Positions 54,225 to 62,508 of a stretch of DNA of 64,000 bases are shown piece by piece. Position 1 is the stretch's first letter. Each line of letters starts with the position of its first letter. The notes beneath the pieces are model-generated. The model did not search any database and had not been told where the DNA came from. It saw only the letters and a program-made list of their open reading frames with translations. The DNA comes from Neotamlana laminarinivorans (GTDB lineage: Bacteria > Bacteroidota > Bacteroidia > Flavobacteriales > Flavobacteriaceae), in contig NZ_JAJAPW010000001.1 of assembly GCF_020523925.1 (NCBI RefSeq), positions 62,001 to 126,000 of the forward strand. Reading direction: 5' to 3'. The position numbers were made by a program, and so were the translations under genes.

Positions 54225-54838
54225 ATAAAGCCAATAATGTAGCAGGTATAAAGTACCAAATTAAGAAAAAATAAAATATTGGTAAACACCACGTTATCCA
54301 TTCTTACATTAAAATAATTTGAAAGTAAAATTAACGGAAACATGCCTATGTTAAAAAGTACTAATGCAGTGCTTATCCAGAAACTTAGTTTGTATTTTAT
54401 TTTTAAGGTGTAGTCTGAATTTGATAGTTGGTGTAAATGCAAACAGGTTAAAATAAGAACTAAAAGTGCTCCTATTACAAATATGTATTTGTGCATATTT
54501 AAATAAAAAATGCCTGTAAAAAATGCTATTAAAAATATAATGAAAAAGACAGAGCTTAATATTTTATGCAAAGATTTTAGCAATACTTTATAATACCACC
54601 AACAATAAAAACTAAAACTAAAACCTGTGTAAGCATAGTAAATCCATATATTATCAAACTCAAAAAAAGTTGAAAAAAAAACACCTACAACACTATCTAT
54701 AAAAAAGGTTAGCCATAAAAAATGTAAAAAGTAGCGCTCTGTAGATTGTACGTATTTTGGGTAATGTATTAACGCAAAAACCGCAGCAATTAGCTCTAAA
54801 AAGTTTACGGCATAAGATAAAACATCGCTGTAGGTCAT
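54194..54838 (-). CDS. Polytopic membrane protein of the two-component operon, unknown function
   Basis: The 214 residues have about seven hydrophobic segments starting near 8, 34, 63, 92, 118, 152 and 182. I do not recognise a named family, but the layout (seven helices, Trp and Tyr rich) suggests a membrane sensor or channel. Its gene overlaps the kinase gene by 31 bases, the tightest coupling in the operon, so I infer that it supplies the signal to the kinase. Confidence 0.75.
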   Translation of the reverse strand: MTYSDVLSYAVNFLELIAAVFALIHYPKYVQSTERYFLHFLWLTFFIDSVVGVFFSTFFEFDNIWIYYAYTGFSFSFYCWWYYKVLLKSLHKILSSVFFIIFLIAFFTGIFYLNMHKYIFVIGALLVLILTCLHLHQLSNSDYTLKIKYKLSFWISTALVLFNIGMFPLILLSNYFNVRMDNVVFTNILFFLNLVLYTCYIIGFIWTKQKYNHF

Positions 54839-54846
54839 AAATTATT

Positions 54847-55389
54847 CTATTCTTCTATTTTTTTAGGAGGTCTACCAGCGTGTCCATAATTAAGAGATGA
54901 TATACTTTCTATGTTATCGTCTCCAGTTTCATAAACTGCTAAAAACGGGTTAAACGATCCTTGAGATTGGATTTTATTTCCAGTAGGTACAAGAAACACA
55001 GTCGATTTACCAGGATCTGGATATTTTTTACTCTCTGGGTAAGCTCCAAAATATATTCTAATACCTAAATCTTTATAGCCTTGTGTTTTGGCTTCACGCT
55101 CAAAATAAGCTATGTATTGTTTTAAAGAATCTAATGAGAATAAAAATTCTCTTGAATCTTCAAAACCTAAAGTATCATTTAAAATATTAGCACGCGTTTT
55201 TATAAATTCATCTTCTAAAATATTGGCTTGAGAGTAGCTAATAGCTTGCGATGGTACTTTAAGTTGGTCTTTTTCAACAGATGTTTTTGAAATACATGAT
55301 TTAATAAAAAACATAGTGCAAAAACATCCTACGGTTACTATTATATTAAAAGTTGTTTTCATAATTGTTTTGTTTTTTGAGGGTTTCAT
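54847..55389 (-). CDS. Small lipoprotein heading the two-component operon
   Basis: The 180 residues carry a signal with lipobox Cys32 (IKSC) after two Met candidates; ATG at 55362 would give a 171-residue form. The body has FSLDSLKQYIAYFE and GIRIYFGAYPESK, TVFLVPTGN. I recognise no family. It is eight bases upstream of the membrane protein gene and is probably cotranscribed with the kinase and regulator. Confidence 0.72.
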   Translation of the reverse strand: MKPSKNKTIMKTTFNIIVTVGCFCTMFFIKSCISKTSVEKDQLKVPSQAISYSQANILEDEFIKTRANILNDTLGFEDSREFLFSLDSLKQYIAYFEREAKTQGYKDLGIRIYFGAYPESKKYPDPGKSTVFLVPTGNKIQSQGSFNPFLAVYETGDDNIESISSLNYGHAGRPPKKIEE

Positions 55390-55616
55390 AAAATTACGGA
55401 TTAATATTAAAAGTTTTATGTCTGATTGTGTTGTTGTGTTTTGTAAAGTTCTAAAAATAAATCAGTTAAAAAATAAAAGTGCTAAATAAACAGCCTTTTT
55501 CCTGTTAAATAGGGTGAAAACACCTTAATTTTTTATAAGAAATATCTTAGTAAGAATGTGTTTATACTTATGATTTAATGGATACTTTTATTACATTTAA
55601 GTTATAAACTAATTAT

Positions 55617-57152
55617 ATGCTTAAAAAAGTTTTTGGAAGCGCCGTTTTTGGCGTTGAAGCCACCACCATAACAGTTGAGGTAAATGTAGATAAAGGCATA
55701 GGTTACCACCTTGTAGGGTTACCCGATAATGCCATAAAAGAAAGTAACTACCGTATTGCAGCGGCGTTACAAAATAATGGATACAGAATTCCAGGAAAGA
55801 AAATAATTATTAATATGTCGCCAGCCGATTTACGTAAAGAAGGCAGTGCATACGATTTAACTTTAGCCATTGGTATTTTAGCATCAACCAGTCAAATAAA
55901 AGCTGATAATTTAGAGCAATATTTAATTATGGGCGAACTTTCTTTAGATGGTAGCTTACAACCCATAAAAGGCGCATTGCCTATTGCAGTTAAGGCCAGA
56001 GAAGAAGGTTTTAAAGGATTTATTTTACCAAAGCAAAATGCAAAAGAAGCTGCCATTGTTAACGATTTAGAGGTTTATGGTATTGAAAATATTAAACAGG
56101 TTATAAACTTTTTTGATAAAGGAGAAGCTCTAGAACAAACCATTATTGATACTAGAAAAGAATTTGAAAAAAGTTTAGATTTTCCCGAATTCGATTTTGC
56201 CGATGTAAAAGGGCAAGAAGGCATAAAACGCTGTATGGAAATAGCTGCCGCTGGCGGACATAATATTATTTTAATTGGACCACCCGGAGCAGGTAAAACC
56301 ATGTTAGCAAAGCGTTTACCTAGTATTTTACCACCTATGACGCTGCACGAAGCTTTGGAAACCACAAAAATTCATTCGGTAGTTGGGCGTGTAAAAGATA
56401 GCGGTTTAATGGCACAACGCCCGTTTCGGAGTCCGCATCACACTATATCGAACGTGGCTTTGGTTGGTGGTGGTAGTTATCCGCAACCCGGAGAAATATC
56501 ATTATCGCACAATGGGGTTTTGTTTTTAGATGAATTGCCTGAATTTAAACGAGAAGTTTTAGAAGTGATGCGCCAACCTTTAGAGGATAGAGAGGTAACC
56601 ATTTCTAGAGCAAAATTTACGGTAACATATCCGTCGTCGTTTATGTTGGTAGCAAGTATGAATCCGAGCCCTGGAGGTTATTTTAACGATCCCGATGCTC
56701 CGGTAACTTCAAGTCCCGCCGAAATGCAACGCTATTTAAGTAAAATATCAGGGCCACTGTTAGATAGAATTGATATACATATTGAAGTAACTCCGGTACC
56801 ATTCGATAAATTGAGTGACGACCGCAAAGGGGAAAGCTCAGTAGATATTAGAAAGCGTGTAACCCGTGCCAGAGCAATACAAACTCAACGTTTTAAGGCC
56901 AGCGATAAAGTGCATTACAACGCCCAAATGAATACCAAACAAATTAGAAAATATTGCGGATTAGATGAAGCCTCAAAACAATTATTAAAAACCGCTATGG
57001 AACGTTTAAACTTATCGGCTAGAGCTTACGATCGTATTTTAAAAGTATCAAGAACTATTGCCGATTTAGAAGCAAGCGAAACAGTTACAGGAACACATAT
57101 TAGTGAAGCTATACAATATAGAAGTTTAGATCGCGACGGGTGGTTGGGGTAG
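55617..57152 (+). CDS. YifB family Mg-chelatase-like AAA ATPase
   Basis: This 511-residue protein combines an N-terminal Lon-protease-like (S5/S16 fold) domain, an AAA domain (Walker A GPPGAGKTML, Walker B GVLFLDELPEF) and a C-terminal Mg-chelatase-like helical domain. It lies in a family linked to ComM, a branch-migration helicase that extends heteroduplex DNA during natural transformation. With comEC also in the window, DNA uptake is plausible in this organism. ATG start. Confidence 0.9.
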   Translation: MLKKVFGSAVFGVEATTITVEVNVDKGIGYHLVGLPDNAIKESNYRIAAALQNNGYRIPGKKIIINMSPADLRKEGSAYDLTLAIGILASTSQIKADNLEQYLIMGELSLDGSLQPIKGALPIAVKAREEGFKGFILPKQNAKEAAIVNDLEVYGIENIKQVINFFDKGEALEQTIIDTRKEFEKSLDFPEFDFADVKGQEGIKRCMEIAAAGGHNIILIGPPGAGKTMLAKRLPSILPPMTLHEALETTKIHSVVGRVKDSGLMAQRPFRSPHHTISNVALVGGGSYPQPGEISLSHNGVLFLDELPEFKREVLEVMRQPLEDREVTISRAKFTVTYPSSFMLVASMNPSPGGYFNDPDAPVTSSPAEMQRYLSKISGPLLDRIDIHIEVTPVPFDKLSDDRKGESSVDIRKRVTRARAIQTQRFKASDKVHYNAQMNTKQIRKYCGLDEASKQLLKTAMERLNLSARAYDRILKVSRTIADLEASETVTGTHISEAIQYRSLDRDGWLG

Positions 57153-57226
57153 AAGGTTAAGAATAAAATTATAGCAATTTTTACCTCAATATGTTATTAT
57201 AAGAGTTATTTTTCTAAATTTATTAA

Positions 57227-58345
57227 ATGAAAAAACAAATTCTAACAATCACGTTAATATCAATCTTGAGCTGTAATAATAATCAAAAAGATAAGGTTGA
57301 TGTTTTTCAAGAAACTACAGAAAAACCAGAAATAGTTGAAGTGCCTAAACTTAATTTAGAGCAAGCCAACAAATTGGCCGAATTACCCCTACATTGCTTA
57401 AATACAGAATATCCAAATAGACTTTCACAAACTTTGGGCAGCGATCAAGATTTAAAATCGCCAAGTACACTACACCCTGCATTTTATGGATGTTACGATT
57501 GGCATTCATCGGTACATGGGCACTGGAGTTTAATTTCGTTATTAAAGTATTTTCCAGAGATAGATAAAGCCGAAGAAATTAAAGAAAGTTTATTAAACAA
57601 TATTTCTGAAGAAAATATTAAACAAGAAATAGAGTACTTTAAAGGCGAACACAATAAAAACTACGAACGCACATACGGTTGGGCGTGGTTATTAAAAATG
57701 GCTGAAGAACTTCACACCTGGAATACGCCTTTGGCCAGAACTTTAGAAGCTAATTTACAACCATTAGTAGATTTACTTTGCGAAAAATATATAGAATATT
57801 TACCAAAACTTAACTACCCGTTACGTGTTGGGCAACATACCAATACAGCGTTTGGTTTAAGTTTTGCTTACGATTATGCTTTGGCAACACAACGGCTAGA
57901 TTTAAAACAAGCTATTGAAGCACGTGCTAAATATTTCTTTTTAAACGATGAAGATTGCCCAATGTCATGGGAACCTAGTGGAAGCGACTTTTTATCGCCA
58001 TGTTTAGAAGAAGCCGCTTTAATGAAGCGCTTATTACCAAAAGAAGAATACAAATTATGGCTAACTAAGTTTTTACCACAATTAGAAAATAAAAATTATG
58101 ATTTAGCACCTGGTGAGGTTTCCGATAGATCTGATGGGAAACTTGTGCATTTAGATGGTTTAAACTTTTCAAGAGCTTGGAATTTATATACAATAGCAGA
58201 AGGTTTACCAGAATACAATCATTTAAAAAACATTGCAAACAAACATATTAACTACGCTTTACCAAACATTTTTGGAGACGATTATATGGGAAGCCATTGG
58301 TTGGGCAGTTTTGCAATTTACTCCTTGAATACTACAAAAAAATAA
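57227..58345 (+). CDS. DUF2891 family protein, lipoprotein-like
   Basis: This 372-residue protein contains the DUF2891 pattern HPAFYGCYDWHSSVHGHWSL and GWAWLLKMAEELHTW, HTNTAFGLSFAYDYA, DEDCPMSWEPSGSDFLSPC and GSHWLGSFAIYSL. The all-helical alpha/alpha-barrel look resembles glycoside-processing enzymes, but no activity is known to me. A short N-terminal signal with Cys16 (LSC) suggests export. It ends at a 12-base perfect hairpin. Confidence 0.85.
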   Translation: MKKQILTITLISILSCNNNQKDKVDVFQETTEKPEIVEVPKLNLEQANKLAELPLHCLNTEYPNRLSQTLGSDQDLKSPSTLHPAFYGCYDWHSSVHGHWSLISLLKYFPEIDKAEEIKESLLNNISEENIKQEIEYFKGEHNKNYERTYGWAWLLKMAEELHTWNTPLARTLEANLQPLVDLLCEKYIEYLPKLNYPLRVGQHTNTAFGLSFAYDYALATQRLDLKQAIEARAKYFFLNDEDCPMSWEPSGSDFLSPCLEEAALMKRLLPKEEYKLWLTKFLPQLENKNYDLAPGEVSDRSDGKLVHLDGLNFSRAWNLYTIAEGLPEYNHLKNIANKHINYALPNIFGDDYMGSHWLGSFAIYSLNTTKK

Positions 58346-58359
58346 TTTTTATAAATTTT

Positions 58360-58390
58360 AAGAAATGTGACTTTTGTCACATTTCTTTTT
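58360..58390. terminator. Perfect hairpin that also matches a CRP-type box
   Basis: AAGAAATGTGAC and GTCACATTTCTT are perfect complements around TTTT, followed by TTT. It can terminate the DUF2891 gene. It also reads TGTGA-N6-TCACA, the CRP consensus, centred about 42 bases before the predicted arsR transcription start. Confidence 0.7.
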
Positions 58391-58398
58391 AAAAACCA

Positions 58399-58414
58399 AT
58401 CGTAAATTTGCGAT
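58399..58414. promoter_or_regulatory. Candidate ArsR operator and promoter of arsR
   Basis: ATCGTAAATTTGCGAT is palindromic but for one mismatched pair. It contains the -7 element TAAATTTG (58403-58410) a few bases before the arsR ATG, so a bound repressor would block RNA polymerase. A closely matching palindrome stands before the next gene in the operon. Confidence 0.65.
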
Positions 58415-58420
58415 AATAAA

Positions 58421-58726
58421 ATGAAAAGAAGTTTAGAAACAATACAATATGATAAAAAAGCAGAAGCTTTAGCAATGTATGCCAAAGCATTATCGCATCC
58501 TATGCGTGTTTCAATTTTAAATTATTTAGAAAACCAAACGTGTTGCTATACAGGAGATTTAGTTGATGTGTTTCCTTTGGCACAATCTACAATTTCGCAA
58601 CATTTAAAAGAATTAAAAAATGCTGGGTTAATTCAAGGAGAATTAAAACCACCAAAAATAAAATACTGTATAAATCAAGAAAACTGGGCTATAGCTAAAG
58701 AGTTGTTTAACCGTTTTTTTGATTAA
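58421..58726 (+). CDS. ArsR-family metalloid or thiol-responsive repressor
   Basis: This 101-residue winged-helix repressor has HPMRVSILNYLENQ, the recognition helix STISQHLKELKNAGLI and a wing ending KIKYCINQENW. Cys41, Cys42 and Cys83 are the only cysteines and could form a three-thiol site for arsenite or another thiophile, or a persulfide/disulfide switch. It heads the operon with a palindrome over its own promoter, pointing to autoregulation. The inducer is inferred, not shown. Confidence 0.88.
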   Translation: MKRSLETIQYDKKAEALAMYAKALSHPMRVSILNYLENQTCCYTGDLVDVFPLAQSTISQHLKELKNAGLIQGELKPPKIKYCINQENWAIAKELFNRFFD

Positions 58727-58744
58727 TATTTTTTTAATAACTAT

Positions 58745-58760
58745 ATCGTTTATTTACGAT
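58745..58760. promoter_or_regulatory. Second candidate ArsR operator, ahead of the thioredoxin-like gene
   Basis: ATCGTTTATTTACGAT has the same 16-base frame ATCGT-N6-(A/G)CGAT as the site at 58399-58414, with only three differences. It lies 18 bases before the next ATG and could control the four downstream genes separately from arsR. Confidence 0.6.
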
Positions 58761-58777
58761 AAACAATTAATAATATT

Positions 58778-59014
58778 ATGAGTTTAGCAATTAAAATTTT
58801 AGGAACTGGTTGTCCAAAATGTCAATCTATGGTAAGTATTGTTCAAAAAGTGGTTAAAGAAAATAATATTGATGCCACTGTAGAGAAAGTAGAAGACATT
58901 ATGGAAATCATGAAGTACAATATAATGACTACACCAGCTTTAGTAGTAAACAATGAGGTAACTATTAAAGGGAGGGTACCATCTGGCGAAGAAATATTAG
59001 CATTATTAAATTAA
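58778..59014 (+). CDS. Small thioredoxin-like protein, redox-active disulfide protein 2 type
   Basis: The 78 residues have a GTGCPKC active site (Cys12, Cys15), a cis-proline region TTPALVVNN and a compact thioredoxin fold without a signal peptide. Such proteins usually sit beside permeases in thiol or arsenical operons. In organoarsenical arsEFG clusters a small thioredoxin-like partner of ArsF is present, as I recall, which would fit this gene. Confidence 0.88.
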   Translation: MSLAIKILGTGCPKCQSMVSIVQKVVKENNIDATVEKVEDIMEIMKYNIMTTPALVVNNEVTIKGRVPSGEEILALLN

Positions 59015-59061
59015 AGCTAAGTTTACTTAATTCAATTTATAAAATATAAGGCTTTTTTAAA

Positions 59062-60039
59062 ATGTTCGACTGGATTCAACACATTGCAGATTGGTTGGTA
59101 TATAGTGTTTTTAACCTAAACACTAATCAACATTTAGCGAAAGCATTAAACTTTTTTATCTATGATTCTATAAAAATTTTAATTCTACTTTTTGTGGTTA
59201 TTTTTTTTATGGGTATTGTAAATAGCTATTTTCCAATAGATAAAGTTAGAAGTTACCTATCAAAAAATAAATTATATGGTTTAGAATATCTTTTAGCAAG
59301 TCTTTTTGGGGTAGTTACTCCATTTTGTTCATGTTCATCTGTGCCTTTGTTTATTGGTTTTGTTCGAGGTGGTATTCCATTGGGGGTAACCTTTGCATTT
59401 TTAATAACATCGCCATTGGTAAACGAAGTTGCAGTTGGGCTTTTTATAGGCTTATTTGGTGTAAAAACAACTTTAATTTATGTAATAAGTGGTGTGTTAT
59501 TAGGTACAATATCTGGTATAATACTTCAAAAATTAAAGTTAGAGCGTTTTTTAACGCCTTGGGTTAAAACAGTTTTGGCAGATGCGCAGCGAGAGCAAGA
59601 TTTATTTCAAGAAGAAAAACTAAGTTTAAAACAGCGGCTACCTATTATTTGGGCAGAAGTATTAAAAATTTTAAAAGGGATTATTCCTTACGTATTAGTT
59701 GGTATAGCTATTGGAGGATTAATGCATGGTTATATTTCTGAAGGTTTTTTTGAAAGATATATGGATAAAGATAACTTATTTGCAGTACCTATAGTAACTA
59801 TTTTGGCCGTACCAATGTATTCTAATGCTTCCGGTATTCTTCCTGTAGTACAGGTTTTGGTACATAAAGGTATTCCTTTAGGAACAGCAATTGCTTTTAT
59901 GATGGGTGTTGTTGGGCTATCACTTCCAGAAGCAATGTTATTAAAAAAGGTGATGACATTTAAGCTTATTGCAACCTTTTTTGGCGTTGTAACACTTTGT
60001 ATAATTCTATCAGGATATGTGTTCAACATTATATTATAA
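59062..60039 (+). CDS. Permease of the DUF318/ArsP_1 family
   Basis: This 325-residue inner-membrane protein has about eight membrane segments. The conserved TPFCSCSSVP (Cys89, Cys91) begins near 87 and a second half-repeat TILAVPMYSNASGILPVVQ follows. These are typical of the ArsP_1 family, which includes a methylarsenite exporter. Its substrate here is inferred as a thiophilic compound. It starts 47 bases after the thioredoxin-like gene. Confidence 0.88.
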   Translation: MFDWIQHIADWLVYSVFNLNTNQHLAKALNFFIYDSIKILILLFVVIFFMGIVNSYFPIDKVRSYLSKNKLYGLEYLLASLFGVVTPFCSCSSVPLFIGFVRGGIPLGVTFAFLITSPLVNEVAVGLFIGLFGVKTTLIYVISGVLLGTISGIILQKLKLERFLTPWVKTVLADAQREQDLFQEEKLSLKQRLPIIWAEVLKILKGIIPYVLVGIAIGGLMHGYISEGFFERYMDKDNLFAVPIVTILAVPMYSNASGILPVVQVLVHKGIPLGTAIAFMMGVVGLSLPEAMLLKKVMTFKLIATFFGVVTLCIILSGYVFNIIL

Positions 60040-60057
60040 ATTAAAAAATAACAGATA

Positions 60058-60495
60058 ATGAAATTAGTAAAAACACTTTGTGTAATAGTATTAGGCATTA
60101 TGTTTATGTCTTGCAATAGTCAAGATAAAAGCTCTAAAAAAATATTAAATACATCAATTTCAAAAATTGAAGTATTAGATTTTCATGCGACACATAGGTG
60201 CATGACTTGTAATGCAATTGAAGCTAATACAAAATATACTTTAAATACTTATTTTAAAGAAGCTTTAAGTAAAGGGAAAATTACCTTTCAAGTTGTTAAT
60301 GTAGATAAAAAAGAAAATGAAAAAATAGCTAAAAAGTTTCAAGCATCAAGTACAGCACTTTTTTTAAATGTGATAAAAAATGGTGAAGAAAAACAAATTG
60401 ATTTAACCGAATTCGCATTTTTGAATGGTAATAATAAAGAAGTTTTTTCAAAAAAATTAAAAGCCAAAATAGATGCAGAATTAAAAAATATTTAA
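60058..60495 (+). CDS. ArsF-like CxxC lipoprotein
   Basis: This 145-residue protein has a lipobox ending at Cys19 (FMSC) and the thioredoxin-type motif HATHRCMTCNA (Cys48, Cys51). TDLTEFAFLNG-type residues near the C-terminus recall Bacteroidota proteins annotated as nitrophenyl nitroreductase subunit ArsF family. A role in reducing aromatic nitro arsenicals is known only for a Shewanella homologue and is inference here. The next ATG follows directly after the stop. Confidence 0.78.
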   Translation: MKLVKTLCVIVLGIMFMSCNSQDKSSKKILNTSISKIEVLDFHATHRCMTCNAIEANTKYTLNTYFKEALSKGKITFQVVNVDKKENEKIAKKFQASSTALFLNVIKNGEEKQIDLTEFAFLNGNNKEVFSKKLKAKIDAELKNI

Positions 60496-61203
60496 ATGGA
60501 ATTTTTACAATCGCTTTTAGAGCAATACAATATTCCAATATTATCGGCATTTATTCTAGGGTTAATGGCGGCAGTTAGTCCATGCCCATTAGCTACAAAT
60601 ATTACAGCAACAGCTTTTATTACAAAAAATATAACAAATAAACGAACAGTACTTTTAAGTGGTTTACTGTATTCTTTAGGTAGAGCTTTTAGTTATACTT
60701 TAATTGGTTTAATTTTATTTTTTGGAGCTAGTAAATTTCATGTTTCTCGATTTTTTAATCAATACGGAGAAAAATTATTAGGCCCGTTATTAATTGTAAT
60801 TGGCTTGATAATGATAAATATTTTGAAAATCAGTTTTTTAGAAAAACTCAACCTTCAAGAAAAATTCTCTAATAAATTTGAAAACAAAGGCATGCTCAGT
60901 CCTTTTTTTCTTGGGGCTCTCTTTGCGTTGGCATTCTGTCCATATAGCGGAGCTTTATTTTTTGTTATTCTAATACCAATTTCAATTACATCAACAGGTG
61001 GGTTATATTTACCTATAATATATGCCTTAGGTACAGGTTTTCCTGTTATGTTATTTTCTTATTTGTTAGCCTTTACGGCAGATAAAATTGGGTTGTTTTA
61101 TAATAAAATTACTAAAGTAGAGAAAGTTATGCGCCTAATAGCAGGAATCGTATTTATAATTTCTGGATTATATTACTTATTAATATTTATAGGTTTATGG
61201 TAA
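60496..61203 (+). CDS. ArsG-like CcdA/DsbD-type membrane transporter
   Basis: The 235 residues form about six membrane segments with the CcdA/DsbD landmarks VSPCPLATN (Cys30) and FCPYSGALFFV (second Cys), the pair that shuttles electrons or thiol ligands across the membrane. Proteins of this type beside ArsF have been annotated as aromatic aminobenzyl-arsenical efflux permease ArsG. Alternatively it may be a CcdA-like reductase feeding the CxxC lipoprotein. Confidence 0.82.
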   Translation: MEFLQSLLEQYNIPILSAFILGLMAAVSPCPLATNITATAFITKNITNKRTVLLSGLLYSLGRAFSYTLIGLILFFGASKFHVSRFFNQYGEKLLGPLLIVIGLIMINILKISFLEKLNLQEKFSNKFENKGMLSPFFLGALFALAFCPYSGALFFVILIPISITSTGGLYLPIIYALGTGFPVMLFSYLLAFTADKIGLFYNKITKVEKVMRLIAGIVFIISGLYYLLIFIGLW

Positions 61204-61278
61204 AACCTAAATTTTAATTTTTAATTAGCTTTAAAAACCATTTTGAATTTAATAAATTTAATGCTTAAGCTAAAATCT

Positions 61279-62508
61279 ATGAAAAGTTGGTTTAAAAATA
61301 TAGGTCCAGGGCCATTAATTGCAGCTGCTTTTATAGGTCCAGGATCTGTAACCGTTTGCACATTAGCTGGTGCGGGTTTTGGTTATGCTTTATTGTGGGC
61401 TTTAGTATTATCAATAGTTGCAACTATTGTGCTTCAAGAAATGTCTGCCAGATTAGGTATAATTACTCAAAAAGGCTTATCTGATATCATCAGAACAGAA
61501 ATAAAGCATCCTTGGTTTAAAGGTTTTGTAATAGTTTTAATGCTATCGGCCATAGTTATTGGTAATGCGGCTTACGAAGCAGGGAATATTTCTGGTGGCG
61601 TTTTAGGCTTGCAAACTGTTTTAGGTAATCCTTCAGTTAATGTTTTTGGATACTCAATTAATATTCTTAGTATTATTTTAGGAGGATTAGCCTTTGTTTT
61701 ACTGTATTTAGGCAATTATAAAATACTAGAACGTGTGCTTTTAGCTTTAGTCATTTTAATGAGTTTAGCTTTTCTGGTTTCAGCAATATTAACAAAACCA
61801 GATGTTGTATCTATTTTTAAAGGTGCTTTTGTTCCTAGTTTTCCAGGAAATAGTTTGTTGTTAATTATAGGTTTAATTGGTACAACTGTAGTGCCGTATA
61901 ATTTGTTTTTACATGCTTCTTTAGTGAAAGAAAAATGGAATAAAACATCCGATTTAGGTCTGGCTAAAAAAGATACCATAATTGCTGTCGTCCTAGGCGG
62001 AGTAGTATCAATGGCTATCATTGTTTCGGCCGCATCAATGCAAGGAAACAATATTAGCAATGCATCAGATTTAGCAAAAGGTTTAGAGCCTTTATTTGGT
62101 AGTTTTGCAAAATATTTTCTAGCTATTGGCTTATTTGCTGCAGGTTTAACAAGTGCAATTACAGCGCCTTTAGCAGCTGCTTATGTGGCTAGTGGGTGTT
62201 TTGGTTGGTCGTCTCATTTAAAAAGTAAAAAGTTTCAATCGGTCTGGGCAATTGTTTTAATTTTAGGTGTTATATTTTCATCAGTAGGCATAAAACCTAT
62301 CGATATTATAAAATTTGCTCAAGTTTCTAATGGAATTTTACTACCGTTTATGGCTGTAATTTTATTATGGTTAGTTAACAAATCATCGGTTTTAGGAGCA
62401 TTTAAAAATTCATTAAAGCAAAATATATTGGCTATTTTAATTCTGTTAATTAGTATTTTACTTTCGGTAGCAACAATTAACAAAATATTCAACTTCAACT
62501 TATTTTAA
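61279..62508 (+). CDS. NRAMP-related transporter lacking the metal-site motifs
   Basis: This 409-residue membrane protein has about 11 helices in the NRAMP fold. Where canonical members have DPGN in helix 1, this one has IGPGSV (Gly20 for Asp, Ser23 for Asn); in helix 6 the MPH motif reads VPYN (205-208). These residues bind Mn or Fe, so canonical metal uptake is unlikely. ATG at 61279 gives MKSWFKNIGPGPL; TTG at 61243 and ATG at 61261 are in frame. The stop overlaps the pxpA start by one base, so a link with 5-oxoproline metabolism is likely. Confidence 0.85.
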   Translation: MKSWFKNIGPGPLIAAAFIGPGSVTVCTLAGAGFGYALLWALVLSIVATIVLQEMSARLGIITQKGLSDIIRTEIKHPWFKGFVIVLMLSAIVIGNAAYEAGNISGGVLGLQTVLGNPSVNVFGYSINILSIILGGLAFVLLYLGNYKILERVLLALVILMSLAFLVSAILTKPDVVSIFKGAFVPSFPGNSLLLIIGLIGTTVVPYNLFLHASLVKEKWNKTSDLGLAKKDTIIAVVLGGVVSMAIIVSAASMQGNNISNASDLAKGLEPLFGSFAKYFLAIGLFAAGLTSAITAPLAAAYVASGCFGWSSHLKSKKFQSVWAIVLILGVIFSSVGIKPIDIIKFAQVSNGILLPFMAVILLWLVNKSSVLGAFKNSLKQNILAILILLISILLSVATINKIFNFNLF

